Made by a program: the position numbers and the translations under genes | The notes under the pieces: model-generated | What the model was told of the DNA's origin: nothing | What the model saw: only the letters and a program-made list of their open reading frames with translations | Database searches by the model: none | Source of the DNA: CAVQCJ01 sp963711005 | Lineage (GTDB): Bacteria; Actinomycetota; Actinomycetes; Prado026 | Assembly (NCBI GenBank): GCA_963711005.1 | Contig: CAVQCJ010000006.1 | Location: 62,001-126,000, forward strand | Length of the DNA stretch: 64,000 nt | Direction of reading: 5' to 3' | In this document: positions 43,654-51,921 of the stretch, piece after piece | How positions within the stretch are numbered: position 1 is the stretch's first letter | Layout of the letters: every line of letters starts with the position of its first letter

Positions 43654-45017
43654 CCGGGCTGACGGCCGGAGCCGGCGAGCCGACAAGGCTGCCGCCCGCG
43701 GTACGCCAGCGGGTAGTCGCCTGGGCGGCCGACGCGCTCGGCCGGCTGCCCGCCGACCAGGTCCCGACGCCGCTACGCGCGGTGTCCAGGTTCGCCCCGG
43801 CCCGGCGCGCCAAGGCCGGGGCCAGCGCGCTCGCGGCCACGTTGGAGTCCGACCCCGCGTTCCGGCAACGGGTGGCCGCGAGCGTGCGGCAGGCGGTCCC
43901 TGAGCTCGTCGGCGCGCTCGACGCGGGGACTGCGCCGGCGGCGGCCGACCCGGTGGACGTCGCCGCGGTCGCCTACCTGGTCCGACCGGACGGTTGGGCG
44001 GCGGTCCTGGCCGCGGCGGGGCAGGACCTGGACGACGCCGGCCGAGCGGCCGAGCTGACCGCGCTCGAGGCCGATCGGGCCAGGCTGGCGCAGGAGCTGG
44101 CCGCGGCCCGCGCCGACGCCACCCGCGCCGCCGCCGCGGCACAGGAGCAGGCGGACCGGCTGAAGGCGGAGCTCGCCGAGGCCCGGCGGCGCTCCCGTGA
44201 GCTGGATGCCGAGCTCGGCCGGTCCCGTGCCGCCGTGGACGCGCTGCAGCGGACCGCCAGGCAGGCCGGAGAGGCCGCCCTGGCGCAGGACACCGCGGCG
44301 GCCGCCGAGCTGAGGCGGCTGCGGGCACGGGTCGGCGAGCTCGAGTCCTCCCTCGAGGGGGTGCGACGGGCGGCCAGGGAGGGCCGCAGCAACGACGACG
44401 TCCGGCTGCGGCTCCTGCTGGACACCCTGCTGGGCGCTGCCCAGGGTCTTCGGCAGGAGCTCGCGCTGCCGCCGGCGCCCACCGGGTCCGCCGCGGCTCT
44501 GCCGGCCGACGGGGTCGCGGCCGACGCCCGCGCCGGTGGGCTCGCGGTGACCGGCGGGGTGGCCGGAGTGGGGGACGTGCCGACCCGGGCGTTGGCCGCG
44601 GACGACCCGGCCGTTCTCGAGCAGCTGCTGGCGCTGCCCCGGGTGCACCTGGTCGTGGACGGCTACAACGTCACGAAGAGCGGGTACGGGACCTTGCCGC
44701 TGGAGCAGCAGCGCGCCCGGCTGCTGTCCGGCCTGGCGGCGCTCGCGGCCCGGACCCGGGCCGAGGTGACCTGCGTGTTCGACGGCACCACGCTCGGGGT
44801 TCCGGTGCTGGCCGCGCCGCCGCGCGGCGTCCGGGTGCTCTTCAGCGTCGAGGGCCAGACCGCGGACGAGCTCATCGACCGGCTGGTGCGGGCAGAGCCG
44901 CCCGGCCGCGCGGTGGTGGTGGTCTCGACCGACCGGGAGGTCGCCGACCGGGCGGCGGAGGCCGGGGCGCGGGCCGTCCCCTCGTCCGCCCTGCTGCGCC
45001 GCCTCGACCGGGCCTGA
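43650..45017 (+). CDS. NYN-domain (YacP/Rae1-like) RNase-type protein with coiled coil
   Basis: 455 residues. The N-terminal helical region (RLPPAVRQRVVAWAADALG) leads to an Ala/Arg/Glu-rich coiled coil (about 150-270), and the C-terminus is a PIN-like NYN domain: VHLVVDGYNVTKSGYGTLPL, RAEVTCVFDGTTLGVPVL, QTADELIDRLV and VVVSTDREVADRAAEAGA, with the acidic residues of a nuclease site. TTG start coupled to the zinc-ribbon gene. RNA cleavage is expected from the family, not shown. Confidence 0.85.
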   Translation: MTGLTAGAGEPTRLPPAVRQRVVAWAADALGRLPADQVPTPLRAVSRFAPARRAKAGASALAATLESDPAFRQRVAASVRQAVPELVGALDAGTAPAAADPVDVAAVAYLVRPDGWAAVLAAAGQDLDDAGRAAELTALEADRARLAQELAAARADATRAAAAAQEQADRLKAELAEARRRSRELDAELGRSRAAVDALQRTARQAGEAALAQDTAAAAELRRLRARVGELESSLEGVRRAAREGRSNDDVRLRLLLDTLLGAAQGLRQELALPPAPTGSAAALPADGVAADARAGGLAVTGGVAGVGDVPTRALAADDPAVLEQLLALPRVHLVVDGYNVTKSGYGTLPLEQQRARLLSGLAALAARTRAEVTCVFDGTTLGVPVLAAPPRGVRVLFSVEGQTADELIDRLVRAEPPGRAVVVVSTDREVADRAAEAGARAVPSSALLRRLDRA

Positions 45018-45126
45018 GCGGTTCGCCCGGTCCTCGGTCGCCCCCGGCTGTCGGACCCGGCTCCTAACGTGCCGGGCAACAGGTCCGAACAGGGTCGGGA
45101 ACAGGAACGGGAACAAGGAGGCTCCG

Positions 45127-45402
45127 GTGCTCATCGACTGCGACGGCTGCGAGGTCCGGGGGCTCGCCTGCGGCGACTGCGTCGTCACTGTGCTGCTGGG
45201 GGCTCCGCCCGAGGGCGTCGTCCTCGACGACGAACAGCGCCGGGCCCTCGAGGTCCTGGCCCGCTCGGGGCTGGTCCCGCCGCTGCGCCTGGTGGACGGT
45301 GTGTCTGCGCCGCTCAGCGACCGCACCGTCGCTGAGCGTGACGAAGTCGCTGCCGAGACCCCCGGCGGACGACACGCGGGGCAGCGGAGGTTCGTGAGTT
45401 GA
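45127..45402 (+). CDS. Small Cys-rich conserved protein
   Basis: 91 residues starting at GTG 45127 with AAGGAGG about 6 nt upstream. Cys pairs CDGCEVRGLACGDC open the protein, followed by a short globular region (LDDEQRRALEVLARSGLVPP) and a polar tail. It could bind zinc or a cluster. Function unknown. Similar short proteins lie upstream of NlpC/P60 genes in actinomycetes. Confidence 0.75.
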   Translation: MLIDCDGCEVRGLACGDCVVTVLLGAPPEGVVLDDEQRRALEVLARSGLVPPLRLVDGVSAPLSDRTVAERDEVAAETPGGRHAGQRRFVS

Positions 45403-45484
45403 ATTGATTCCGCCGTGACCGGTTCGTTAGGGTGCACGACCAGGTGCAGGCAGAAACGTCGTCCACACGGGTCGGCGGCCGGTA

Positions 45485-45653
45485 CCTCCGCTGAGTTCAG
45501 GATGGCGTCGGTCGGGCCAGTCGTGGTCTGGTCGGGGGTGTCCTGGAGCCGGGGACCCAGGTTCCTGGGGTGAGTCCGACCGGGTGTGTGACCTGGTTGG
45601 TAGGGCGTTCTTCCCCGCCCGAACCCGACAGCTAACCCGGTAGGCGGCCGAGG
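45485..45653 (+). ncRNA. ydaO-type c-di-AMP riboswitch
   Basis: The conserved ydaO core is present: GAGCCGGGGACCCA (from 45546), CCTGGGGTGAG (45564-45574), then GAACCCGACAGCTAACCC (45621-45638) and GGTAGGC (45639-45645). The P1-like ends cctc (about 45486) and gagg (45650-45653) can pair. This RNA class precedes cell-wall hydrolases in actinomycetes and turns them off when c-di-AMP is high. Here its 3' end reaches the presumed translation start of the NlpC/P60 gene. Confidence 0.88.
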
Positions 45654-45673
45654 AAGTGAGGAGTGCCGCCTCC

Positions 45674-46720
45674 GTGGCGTCCACCCGAGCTGGTTCCCGT
45701 CTCGTACGGGTGTTGTTGGTGTCCGTGGTGGTGGCTGGTCTGGGTGCGGTGCTGGTGCCGCAGACCGGGTCGGCGGCGCCGCGGCCGACGTTGGACCAGG
45801 TGCGGGCGCAGCTGGCTGCTCTGGGTGCGCAGGGTGAGGTGGCGCAGGAGCAGCTGAACCAGACGCGGGTGGCATTGGCTGCCGGGCAGCGGGTGCTGAC
45901 CCAGGTGAACGCGCGGGTGGCCCGTTCGCAGGCGCTGGTGGATGCGGCGCAGGCGCAGGTCGGGGTGCTGGCGTCGGCGGCGTACCGCTCCGGTGGGGTG
46001 GACCAGACGCTGGAGCTGTTGCTGGCGGACAACCCGACGCAGTTCCTGGAGCAGATGACGGCACTGGACCAGGTGTCGAGCCAGCAGACGCAGACGTTGC
46101 GGGCGGCGGCGGTGGCCCAGCAGCGGTTGGCGCAGGACAAGCTGGCGGCGGCGCAGCAGGTGAAGCTGCTGCGCAAGCTGTACGCGGCCGCGACAGCCCA
46201 GGCGCAGGCGGTGCAGGCGGCGCAGCGCAAGCTGAATGCGCTCTTGGCGTCGTTGACCGCGGCGCAGCAGGCCGCGTTGCGGGCTTCCGCCCGTGCGGCA
46301 GCCATGGCGCGCGCGTCCAGCCACACGTCCCGCAGCCACATCCGTTACGGCGGCGGTGGTTCGTACAGCGGCAGCATCGGCGGACGGGTCGTCGCGTACG
46401 CGATGTCCAAGGTCGGCGACAGCTACTCATGGGGCGCCACCGGGCCGAACTCGTTCGACTGCTCCGGCCTGACGATGCGGGCGTACGCGCAGGCGGGGAT
46501 CTCGCTGCCGCACTCGTCCAGCGCCCAGTTCGGGTCGGGCCGGCACATCTCCCTCGGAAACCTGCAGCCCGGCGACCTGGTCTTCTTCTACAGCCCGATC
46601 CACCACGTCGGCATCTTCATCGGCGGCGGGATGATCGTGCACGCGGCCAACCCCGGCGAGGGCGTCACCACCGCTCCGCTGGACTCCATGCCGTACTCCG
46701 GAGCGGTCCGCCCCTACTGA
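45674..46720 (+). CDS. Secreted NlpC/P60 peptidoglycan hydrolase with coiled coil
   Basis: 348 residues. A signal peptide (LVRVLLVSVVVAGLGAVLVP) precedes a long coiled coil (EVAQEQLNQTRVALAAGQRV, AQAQVGVLASAAYRSGG) and an NlpC/P60 domain with Cys in GPNSFDCSGLTMRAYAQAG, His in SPIHHVGIFIGGGMIVHAA and the third residue nearby. RipA-like: it cleaves peptide stems. I chose GTG 45674 with GGAG about 10 nt upstream; GTG 45656 is possible but sits on the riboswitch end. Confidence 0.92.
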   Translation: MASTRAGSRLVRVLLVSVVVAGLGAVLVPQTGSAAPRPTLDQVRAQLAALGAQGEVAQEQLNQTRVALAAGQRVLTQVNARVARSQALVDAAQAQVGVLASAAYRSGGVDQTLELLLADNPTQFLEQMTALDQVSSQQTQTLRAAAVAQQRLAQDKLAAAQQVKLLRKLYAAATAQAQAVQAAQRKLNALLASLTAAQQAALRASARAAAMARASSHTSRSHIRYGGGGSYSGSIGGRVVAYAMSKVGDSYSWGATGPNSFDCSGLTMRAYAQAGISLPHSSSAQFGSGRHISLGNLQPGDLVFFYSPIHHVGIFIGGGMIVHAANPGEGVTTAPLDSMPYSGAVRPY

Positions 46721-46773
46721 CCGCCCACGAGGTCAGGGTGGCCGGCTCGCCCGGCTGCACCCAGCCGCCCGCC

Positions 46774-46779
46774 TAGGAT
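46774..46779 (+). promoter_or_regulatory. -10 element for the metallopeptidase-like lipoprotein gene
   Basis: TAGGAT, then 6 nt, then GTG at 46786. Confidence 0.5.
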
Positions 46780-46785
46780 CGACCG

Positions 46786-47988
46786 GTGCCAGCCGTGCGC
46801 CCGATCCAGGTGACGCTCGCGCTCGTGCTGGTCCTGACCGGCTGCCGGGTGACGCAGCCCTCGCCGTCCGGCGTGGCGGCCGGCGCCGCGAACGGGACGG
46901 CAGCGGCCAGGCTCCTCGAGACCCGTTCGGCGGCCGTGCTCGCCGACGACCGGGCGGCCCTGGCCTCGACGCTGGCCGCCCACGCGGACGCAGGCGCAGC
47001 GGCCCTCGGGCCGTCTGCCTCGACGCTTCCGTTCACCACGTACTCCTACCGGATCCAGGCGGCCACGCCCGGGCCCGCAGCACGGGAGCTCACCGTCCGG
47101 GCGCTTCTGTCCTACCGGCTGGCCGCCGATCCCCAAGACCTCCCGGCGGCGACCGCGCTGCGCCTTCTGCGGCTCGTCCCGGACCCCGCTCACCCCGGCG
47201 CGCTGCTGGTGCGGTCCGAGCAGCCGCTCGGCGCCTGGCTGCCGTGGGACGCCGGGGCCGTCGGCTGGACCTCCGACCGCGGCTCCGGCGTCCTCGACGT
47301 GCGTCGCGGCGCCCACGACGACAGCGCACTGCTGGCCGGCGCGAGCCGCGCGGCGACCGCCGTGACGGCCGTCTGGGGGACCGGCTGGCGACGGGTGCCC
47401 GTGCTCGTGGCCACGGACGGCGGGGCCCAGCTGGCGCACCTGACCGGCCGCGACCCGGCGTCGGTGTCCGGGCTGGTCGCAGTGACCACCCCCGACCGGG
47501 TGTACGTCGACGTGCCCGCCTGGCTCACTCTCACGGCAGCCGGACGTCAGGTGCTGCTCAGCCACGAGGTCACCCACCTCGCCACGGGTTCCGCCGCCGA
47601 CCCGGATGTCCCGCTGTGGCTCGAGGAGGGTTTCGCGGACTACGTGGGGTTCCGTGGTTCGGGGATCCCGGGACGCACGGCCGCCGCGGCCCTGCTCGGT
47701 CCGGTCGCACGAGGGGCCGCCGTGCCGGCCACCCTCCCGCCGGACCCCGCGTTCGCGGCCGGCGGCCCGGTCGAGGACCGCGCGTACGCGGGCGCCTGGC
47801 TCGCCTGCCGGCTCATCGCGGCCGCGGTCGGTCCGAGGGGTCTCGTCGCGGTGTACCGGGTCACCGCCGGCGGGCACGCGGACCCGGCCGCGAACGTCGA
47901 CGCGGCTCTGCGTGCTGTCACCGGACACGGCACCGCCGCCTGGACGGCACGCTGGCGCTCCTCGCTCGTCGCGACGGCGGCCCCGTGA
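46786..47988 (+). CDS. Lipoprotein with gluzincin-type metallopeptidase motif
   Basis: 400 residues. Lipobox LALVLVLTGCRVTQ. The C-terminal half has HEXXH in VLLSHEVTHLATGSAADP, followed about 20 residues on by the third ligand motif LWLEEGFADYVG, as in peptidase MA-like proteins. The N-terminal half (TYSYRIQAATPGPAARE) resembles a scaffold domain. It is probably an extracytoplasmic zinc peptidase, substrate unknown. It overlaps the following GT4 gene by 4 nt. Confidence 0.85.
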   Translation: MPAVRPIQVTLALVLVLTGCRVTQPSPSGVAAGAANGTAAARLLETRSAAVLADDRAALASTLAAHADAGAAALGPSASTLPFTTYSYRIQAATPGPAARELTVRALLSYRLAADPQDLPAATALRLLRLVPDPAHPGALLVRSEQPLGAWLPWDAGAVGWTSDRGSGVLDVRRGAHDDSALLAGASRAATAVTAVWGTGWRRVPVLVATDGGAQLAHLTGRDPASVSGLVAVTTPDRVYVDVPAWLTLTAAGRQVLLSHEVTHLATGSAADPDVPLWLEEGFADYVGFRGSGIPGRTAAAALLGPVARGAAVPATLPPDPAFAAGGPVEDRAYAGAWLACRLIAAAVGPRGLVAVYRVTAGGHADPAANVDAALRAVTGHGTAAWTARWRSSLVATAAP

Positions 47989-49184
47989 GCGCCGCGGCCG
48001 GCTCGCAGCCCGGCACGCGCACGCTGATCGTCACCAACGACTTCCCGCCGCGGACGGGCGGCATCCAGACCTTCGTGGGCGAGCTGGCCAGGCGCCGGCC
48101 GCCGGACTCCGTCGTCGTCTTCACCAGCGCGTGGCCTGGTGCGCGCGCGTTCGACCGCTCGCTGGGTTTCCCGGTGCTGCGGCACCGCGCGTCGGTGATG
48201 CTGCCGACCCCCACCGTGGCCAGGCACGCCGAGGAGCTGCTGGACGCCTACGGCTGCAGCTCGGTGCTGTTCGGGGCCGCTGCGCCGCTCGGCATCCTCG
48301 GGCCCCGGCTGCGTCGCGCCGGCGCACAGCGGCTCGTCGCGCTGACGCACGGGCACGAGGCCGGCTGGGCCGGGATGCCCGGCGGGTCGCCGTTGCTGCG
48401 CCGCATCGGCGACGGGGTCGACGTGGTGACCTACCTCGGCGAGTACACCCGGGACCGGATCGCCAGGGCCCTGTCACCGGCCGCCGCCGCGCGGATGGCC
48501 CGGCTCGCCCCCGGGGTCGATGCGCAGGCCTTCTCTCCGGAGAACGATGGCGGCGCGGTGCGGGAGCGATACCGGCTCGGCGACCGCCCGGTGGTCGTCT
48601 GCGTGTCCCGGCTGATGCCGCGCAAGGGGCAGGACACCCTGGTGTCGGCCATGCCGGCGATCCGCAGCCGGGTGCCCGGCGCCGTGCTGCTGCTGGTGGG
48701 CGGCGGCCCGTACCGGGACCGGATCGAGCGGCTGGTGCGGCGCACCGGGGTGTCCGACCACGTGGTGCTGGCCGGTGCGGTCCCCGACAGCGAGCTGCCC
48801 GCGCACTACGCGGCCGGGGACGTGTTCGCGATGCCGTGCCGTACTCGCAACCGCGGCCTGGACGTGGAGGGGCTGGGAATCGTCTACCTGGAGGCGTCGG
48901 CCAGCGGCCTGCCGGTCGTGGCCGGCGACTCCGGCGGGGCTCCGGACGCGGTGCTGCCGGGCGAGACCGGCTACGTCGTCCCCGGCCGGGACGTGGCCGA
49001 GGTCGCCGACCGCGTCAGCGAGCTGCTCCTGGACCCGGACCGTGCCTCGGCGATGGGGGCGCGTGGCCGCGCCTGGGTGGAACAGGAGTGGGGCTGGGAC
49101 TCGGCCGCGACCCGTCTGGACGGGCTGCTGAGCGTCGGCGCGGGCGCCGCGGGATCGCGTTCAGCGGGTGGTCTGCGGGACTGA
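47985..49184 (+). CDS. GT4-family glycosyltransferase, PimB-like
   Basis: 399-residue GT-B enzyme. The N-terminal motif is TLIVTNDFPPRTGGIQTFVG; the donor-binding half has VVVCVSRLMPRKGQDTLVSA and the EX7E-type segment LDVEGLGIVYLEASASGLPV. It resembles the phosphatidylinositol-mannoside mannosyltransferases (PimB/MgtA type) of actinomycetes, so GDP-mannose is a plausible donor; this is inference. GTG start coupled to the upstream lipoprotein gene. Confidence 0.85.
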   Translation: MSAAAGSQPGTRTLIVTNDFPPRTGGIQTFVGELARRRPPDSVVVFTSAWPGARAFDRSLGFPVLRHRASVMLPTPTVARHAEELLDAYGCSSVLFGAAAPLGILGPRLRRAGAQRLVALTHGHEAGWAGMPGGSPLLRRIGDGVDVVTYLGEYTRDRIARALSPAAAARMARLAPGVDAQAFSPENDGGAVRERYRLGDRPVVVCVSRLMPRKGQDTLVSAMPAIRSRVPGAVLLLVGGGPYRDRIERLVRRTGVSDHVVLAGAVPDSELPAHYAAGDVFAMPCRTRNRGLDVEGLGIVYLEASASGLPVVAGDSGGAPDAVLPGETGYVVPGRDVAEVADRVSELLLDPDRASAMGARGRAWVEQEWGWDSAATRLDGLLSVGAGAAGSRSAGGLRD

Positions 49185-49376
49185 GCAGGACGACGGCGCA
49201 GCCTGCCCGGAGCCGGCGGCGCCGCAGGCGGGCCGCAGCGCGCTGTGCAGGTAGCTGCCGAAGGCGAAGGCGACCAGGGCGACGACGGTGGCGATGGCGG
49301 CCAGCAGCAGCGAGTACTCGACGGTCGAGGCACCGCGCCTGCGACCGCGCGTCTCCTGACGCATCTGGTCGAGCAT
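49161..49376 (-). CDS. Flp-family type IVb pilin-like protein
   Basis: 71 residues. The class III prepilin site is in RRRGASTVEYSLLLAAIATV: cleavage after Gly leaves a mature protein with Glu at position 5, followed by a hydrophobic helix. The tail has two Cys (RPACGAAG, SSCSVPQ). AGGAGG lies about 8 nt before ATG 49376. Its 3' end overlaps the convergent GT4 gene by 24 nt. No prepilin peptidase or secretion ATPase is seen in the window. Confidence 0.8.
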   Translation of the reverse strand: MLDQMRQETRGRRRGASTVEYSLLLAAIATVVALVAFAFGSYLHSALRPACGAAGSGQAAPSSCSVPQTTR

Positions 49377-49477
49377 CGGACGTCCTCCTGAGGCCCACGC
49401 GGACCCCCCCGCGGTCCGGGTCCGTGGCCTCAGCCTGCCCGGCCGCGCCCGCACGCGGATCGACCGCGCGGATACAC

Positions 49478-49493
49478 CCGTTCGGCCGAACGG
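49478..49493. promoter_or_regulatory. 16-bp palindrome upstream of the Flp pilin
   Basis: ccgttcggccgaacgg is fully symmetric and sits in the 170-nt gap between the pilin and the response-regulator gene. Its left part, with the preceding bases, forms CACCCGTTCGG (49475-49485), repeated at 52783-52793. A possible operator. Confidence 0.35.
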
Positions 49494-49546
49494 ACGATCC
49501 TGGGATCAGCCCACCGGAAGCCCTGGCAGCCGCGCAGCCGCCCCGC

Positions 49547-50194
49547 TCAGACGGTCGGCTGCGGGCCGTCCTGCTTGATCAGACCCAGCCGCAGGGCCGA
49601 CATGATCGCCTGGGCCCGGTTGGCCGCCCCGAGCTTCTCGTACAGCTTCGAGATGTGCGTCTTGGCCGTCGACTCGCTGATGTACAGCCGGCGCGAGATG
49701 GCGGCCACGCCGAGGCCGTCGGCCAGCAGCGCGAGCACCTCCTTCTCCCGCGGCGACAGCTGCGGTCCGGACGGTGTCATCCGGCGCTTCATCGCCTCGG
49801 CGAGGTCGCGGGCCGTGAACGTCCCCGGGGTCGACGCCGCCTGCCTGGCGGCGGCCAGCACCTCGTCGGTGGGGGCGTCCTTCTGGATGTACGCGGAGGC
49901 CCCGGCGTCCAGCGCGCCGAACAGCTGCTCGTCGCCGGCGTACATGGTCAGGACCACGATGCCGATGTCGGCACGGCGCTTGCGGACCTCGCGGACGAGC
50001 TCGAGCCCGCTGCCGTCCGGCAGCCGGACGTCGACCACGACGACCTGGGGCACCAGGGCCTCGAGCTTGCGGAAGGCCTCGGCGATGCTGCCGGCCTCAC
50101 CCACGACCTCGAAGTCGGCGGAGCGTTCGAACGCGCGCCGCAGCCCCTGGCGGATCAGCTCGTGGTCGTCAACGAGCAGCACCGTCGTGGACAC
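49547..50194 (-). CDS. NarL/LuxR-family response regulator
   Basis: 215 residues. Receiver domain with LVDDHELIRQGLRRAFERSA, phospho-Asp in VVVVDVRLPDGSGLELV and the conserved Lys in AYIQKDAPTDEVL; HTH in LSPREKEVLALLADGLGVAA and SESTAKTHISKLYEKLGA. GTG 50194 has GGAGGAGG about 6 nt upstream. It overlaps the histidine kinase gene by 26 nt and is presumably phosphorylated by that kinase. Nearby targets could be the Flp pilin and CpaE-like genes (inference). Confidence 0.92.
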   Translation of the reverse strand: MSTTVLLVDDHELIRQGLRRAFERSADFEVVGEAGSIAEAFRKLEALVPQVVVVDVRLPDGSGLELVREVRKRRADIGIVVLTMYAGDEQLFGALDAGASAYIQKDAPTDEVLAAARQAASTPGTFTARDLAEAMKRRMTPSGPQLSPREKEVLALLADGLGVAAISRRLYISESTAKTHISKLYEKLGAANRAQAIMSALRLGLIKQDGPQPTV

Positions 50195-51854
50195 GGGCAC
50201 CTCCTCCGTCCGCTGCGTCGGGTCCGGCCGGTCCGGCCGGCTCGGTGGCCGGACCGGTGGCCGGCGCCGGCGAGCGCAGGGTCCCCACCGCCACCTCGAC
50301 GACCGTACCCCCGCCGTCGCGGGGCGACACCGACAGAGCGGCGCCGAGCCGCTCCGCCCGTTCACGCATGATCTCCATGCCGTAACTGTCGGCACGTCCT
50401 GGGCCCAACCCGAGCCCGTCGTCCTCGATCCGTAGCAGGGCGCTCGGCGGCGCGGTCCGGACGGTCACCCACAGGTTCTGCGCCCCGGAGTGCTTGCGGA
50501 CGTTGGTGATGGCTTCCTGGGCGATCCGCATGAGCTCGGCCTCGGCCTCGGTGCGCAGCCGCTGGGGCGACTCGTCGAGCTCGATGTGGACGGTCAGGTC
50601 TGAGGTCGCGCCGACCGTGCGGACGTGGTCGGACAGGGCGGCGCCGAGGCTGTTGCTGGCGAGCACCTCGCTGCGCAGGTCGAAGATGGACAGCCGCAGC
50701 TCGGAGATGATCCGGGTCAGCTCGCCGCGCAGGTACTGCATGGACTCGCGCTGCTCGTCGTCGGCCACCCGGTAGGACATGTCGTCCATCACGTAGCCCA
50801 GCGAGGCGAGCTCCTGGGCGATGCCGTCGTGGATCTCGCGAGCCAGCCGGCGGCGCTCCTCGGCGGTGGCGATCTGGCGCACCTCGGAGAACAGCAGGGC
50901 CGTCTCGATCCGCAGCGCCGCCTCGTCGACGACGCTGGCCGCCAGCGCCAGCTCGTCCGGCTGGAACGCTCCCTCCAGCCGCTCCACCCCGACCAGCCCG
51001 ACCACGCGTACGCCGACCCGCAGCGGCAGGACCGCGGCGAAACCGCCCGGCTCGTCCGAGAAGGTGCCGGGCTGGCGCTGCGGGAGCCCGGAGCTCCAGG
51101 CGAACGCCCAGACCGAGTCGTCGTCGATGCGTGGCACCCAGTCGACCCGGCTCACCCCGGAGTACGCCAGCGGCATGAGCCGCCCGCCCTCGGAGCGGGC
51201 GTACACCGCGCCCCGGCTGTACGGCAGCGCCGAGCGCAGCGACTCGAGCGTGGCCTGTCCCAGGCTGTACGCGTCCAGGCCGCCGGAGAGCTGACGGGAC
51301 ACGACCCGCAGCTGGGACAGGAGCCGGTAGGCGGCGGCGTACGAGGCGGCCGAGGTGTCCGACGGGTCGGCGGCGCTGAGCCGGACCCGGCGCACCCAGG
51401 CGGCGACGGCGCCGGTCCCCAGGGCGAGCACGAGCCACTGGGCCACGAGCGAGGCGTACGCGCGGCGGTCCAGGATGCGCGGCGTCACCAGCGGGGCGAC
51501 GGTCAGCGCGAAGGCCGCGATGCCCACGGTGGTGACGACCGGCCCGAACCCCCACAGCAGGCCGGCCTCGAGGGCCGGCGCGAGCAGGTACGGCAGCCCG
51601 ATCGGGTCGTCCGCGGCCAGGTAGGAGATGACCGAGGCGGCCGCGGCGGCCTCGACGTACGGCGCCCAGACCACCGGCCGGCGGGCCGTGGCCAGCGAGC
51701 TGATCACCGCGATCGCGAGCAGCAGCAGGAGCACCGGCAGGTGCATGCCGACGTTGCCCCGGATCACCGTCAGCGAGACGCACAGTCCGTACGCGGCGGC
51801 GCGTCCGGCGATGACGGCGCCGCGCGGGTCGGCGATGACCGTCCTCAGCTGCAC
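50169..51854 (-). CDS. Membrane sensor histidine kinase (HisKA_3/NarX-DegS type) with GAF domain
   Basis: 561 residues. The N-terminal third holds about six hydrophobic segments (VLLLLLAIAVISSLATA, LVLALGTGAVAAWVRRV). A GAF-like domain is next (QATLESLRSALPYSRGAVYA), then HisKA_3 with the phospho-His in RRLAREIHDGIAQELASLG and an HATPase with LMRIAQEAITNVRKHSGAQN and LRIEDDGLGLGPGRADSYG. It starts with GTG at 51854. Signal unknown. Confidence 0.92.
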   Translation of the reverse strand: MQLRTVIADPRGAVIAGRAAAYGLCVSLTVIRGNVGMHLPVLLLLLAIAVISSLATARRPVVWAPYVEAAAAASVISYLAADDPIGLPYLLAPALEAGLLWGFGPVVTTVGIAAFALTVAPLVTPRILDRRAYASLVAQWLVLALGTGAVAAWVRRVRLSAADPSDTSAASYAAAYRLLSQLRVVSRQLSGGLDAYSLGQATLESLRSALPYSRGAVYARSEGGRLMPLAYSGVSRVDWVPRIDDDSVWAFAWSSGLPQRQPGTFSDEPGGFAAVLPLRVGVRVVGLVGVERLEGAFQPDELALAASVVDEAALRIETALLFSEVRQIATAEERRRLAREIHDGIAQELASLGYVMDDMSYRVADDEQRESMQYLRGELTRIISELRLSIFDLRSEVLASNSLGAALSDHVRTVGATSDLTVHIELDESPQRLRTEAEAELMRIAQEAITNVRKHSGAQNLWVTVRTAPPSALLRIEDDGLGLGPGRADSYGMEIMRERAERLGAALSVSPRDGGGTVVEVAVGTLRSPAPATGPATEPAGPAGPDAADGGGARVHDGAAR

Positions 51855-51921
51855 GCCTCGACGGTCGCACAGCGTCGCGCGACCGCGCCACGGCGACCCG
51901 CCGAAACCACTCTTGTGGCGC

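Noticed and set aside
43773..46430. 885-codon open frame on the minus strand
   Set aside because: It runs antisense through the NYN gene, the small Cys-rich gene and the NlpC/P60 gene; it is low-complexity Pro/Arg-rich with no family motif.
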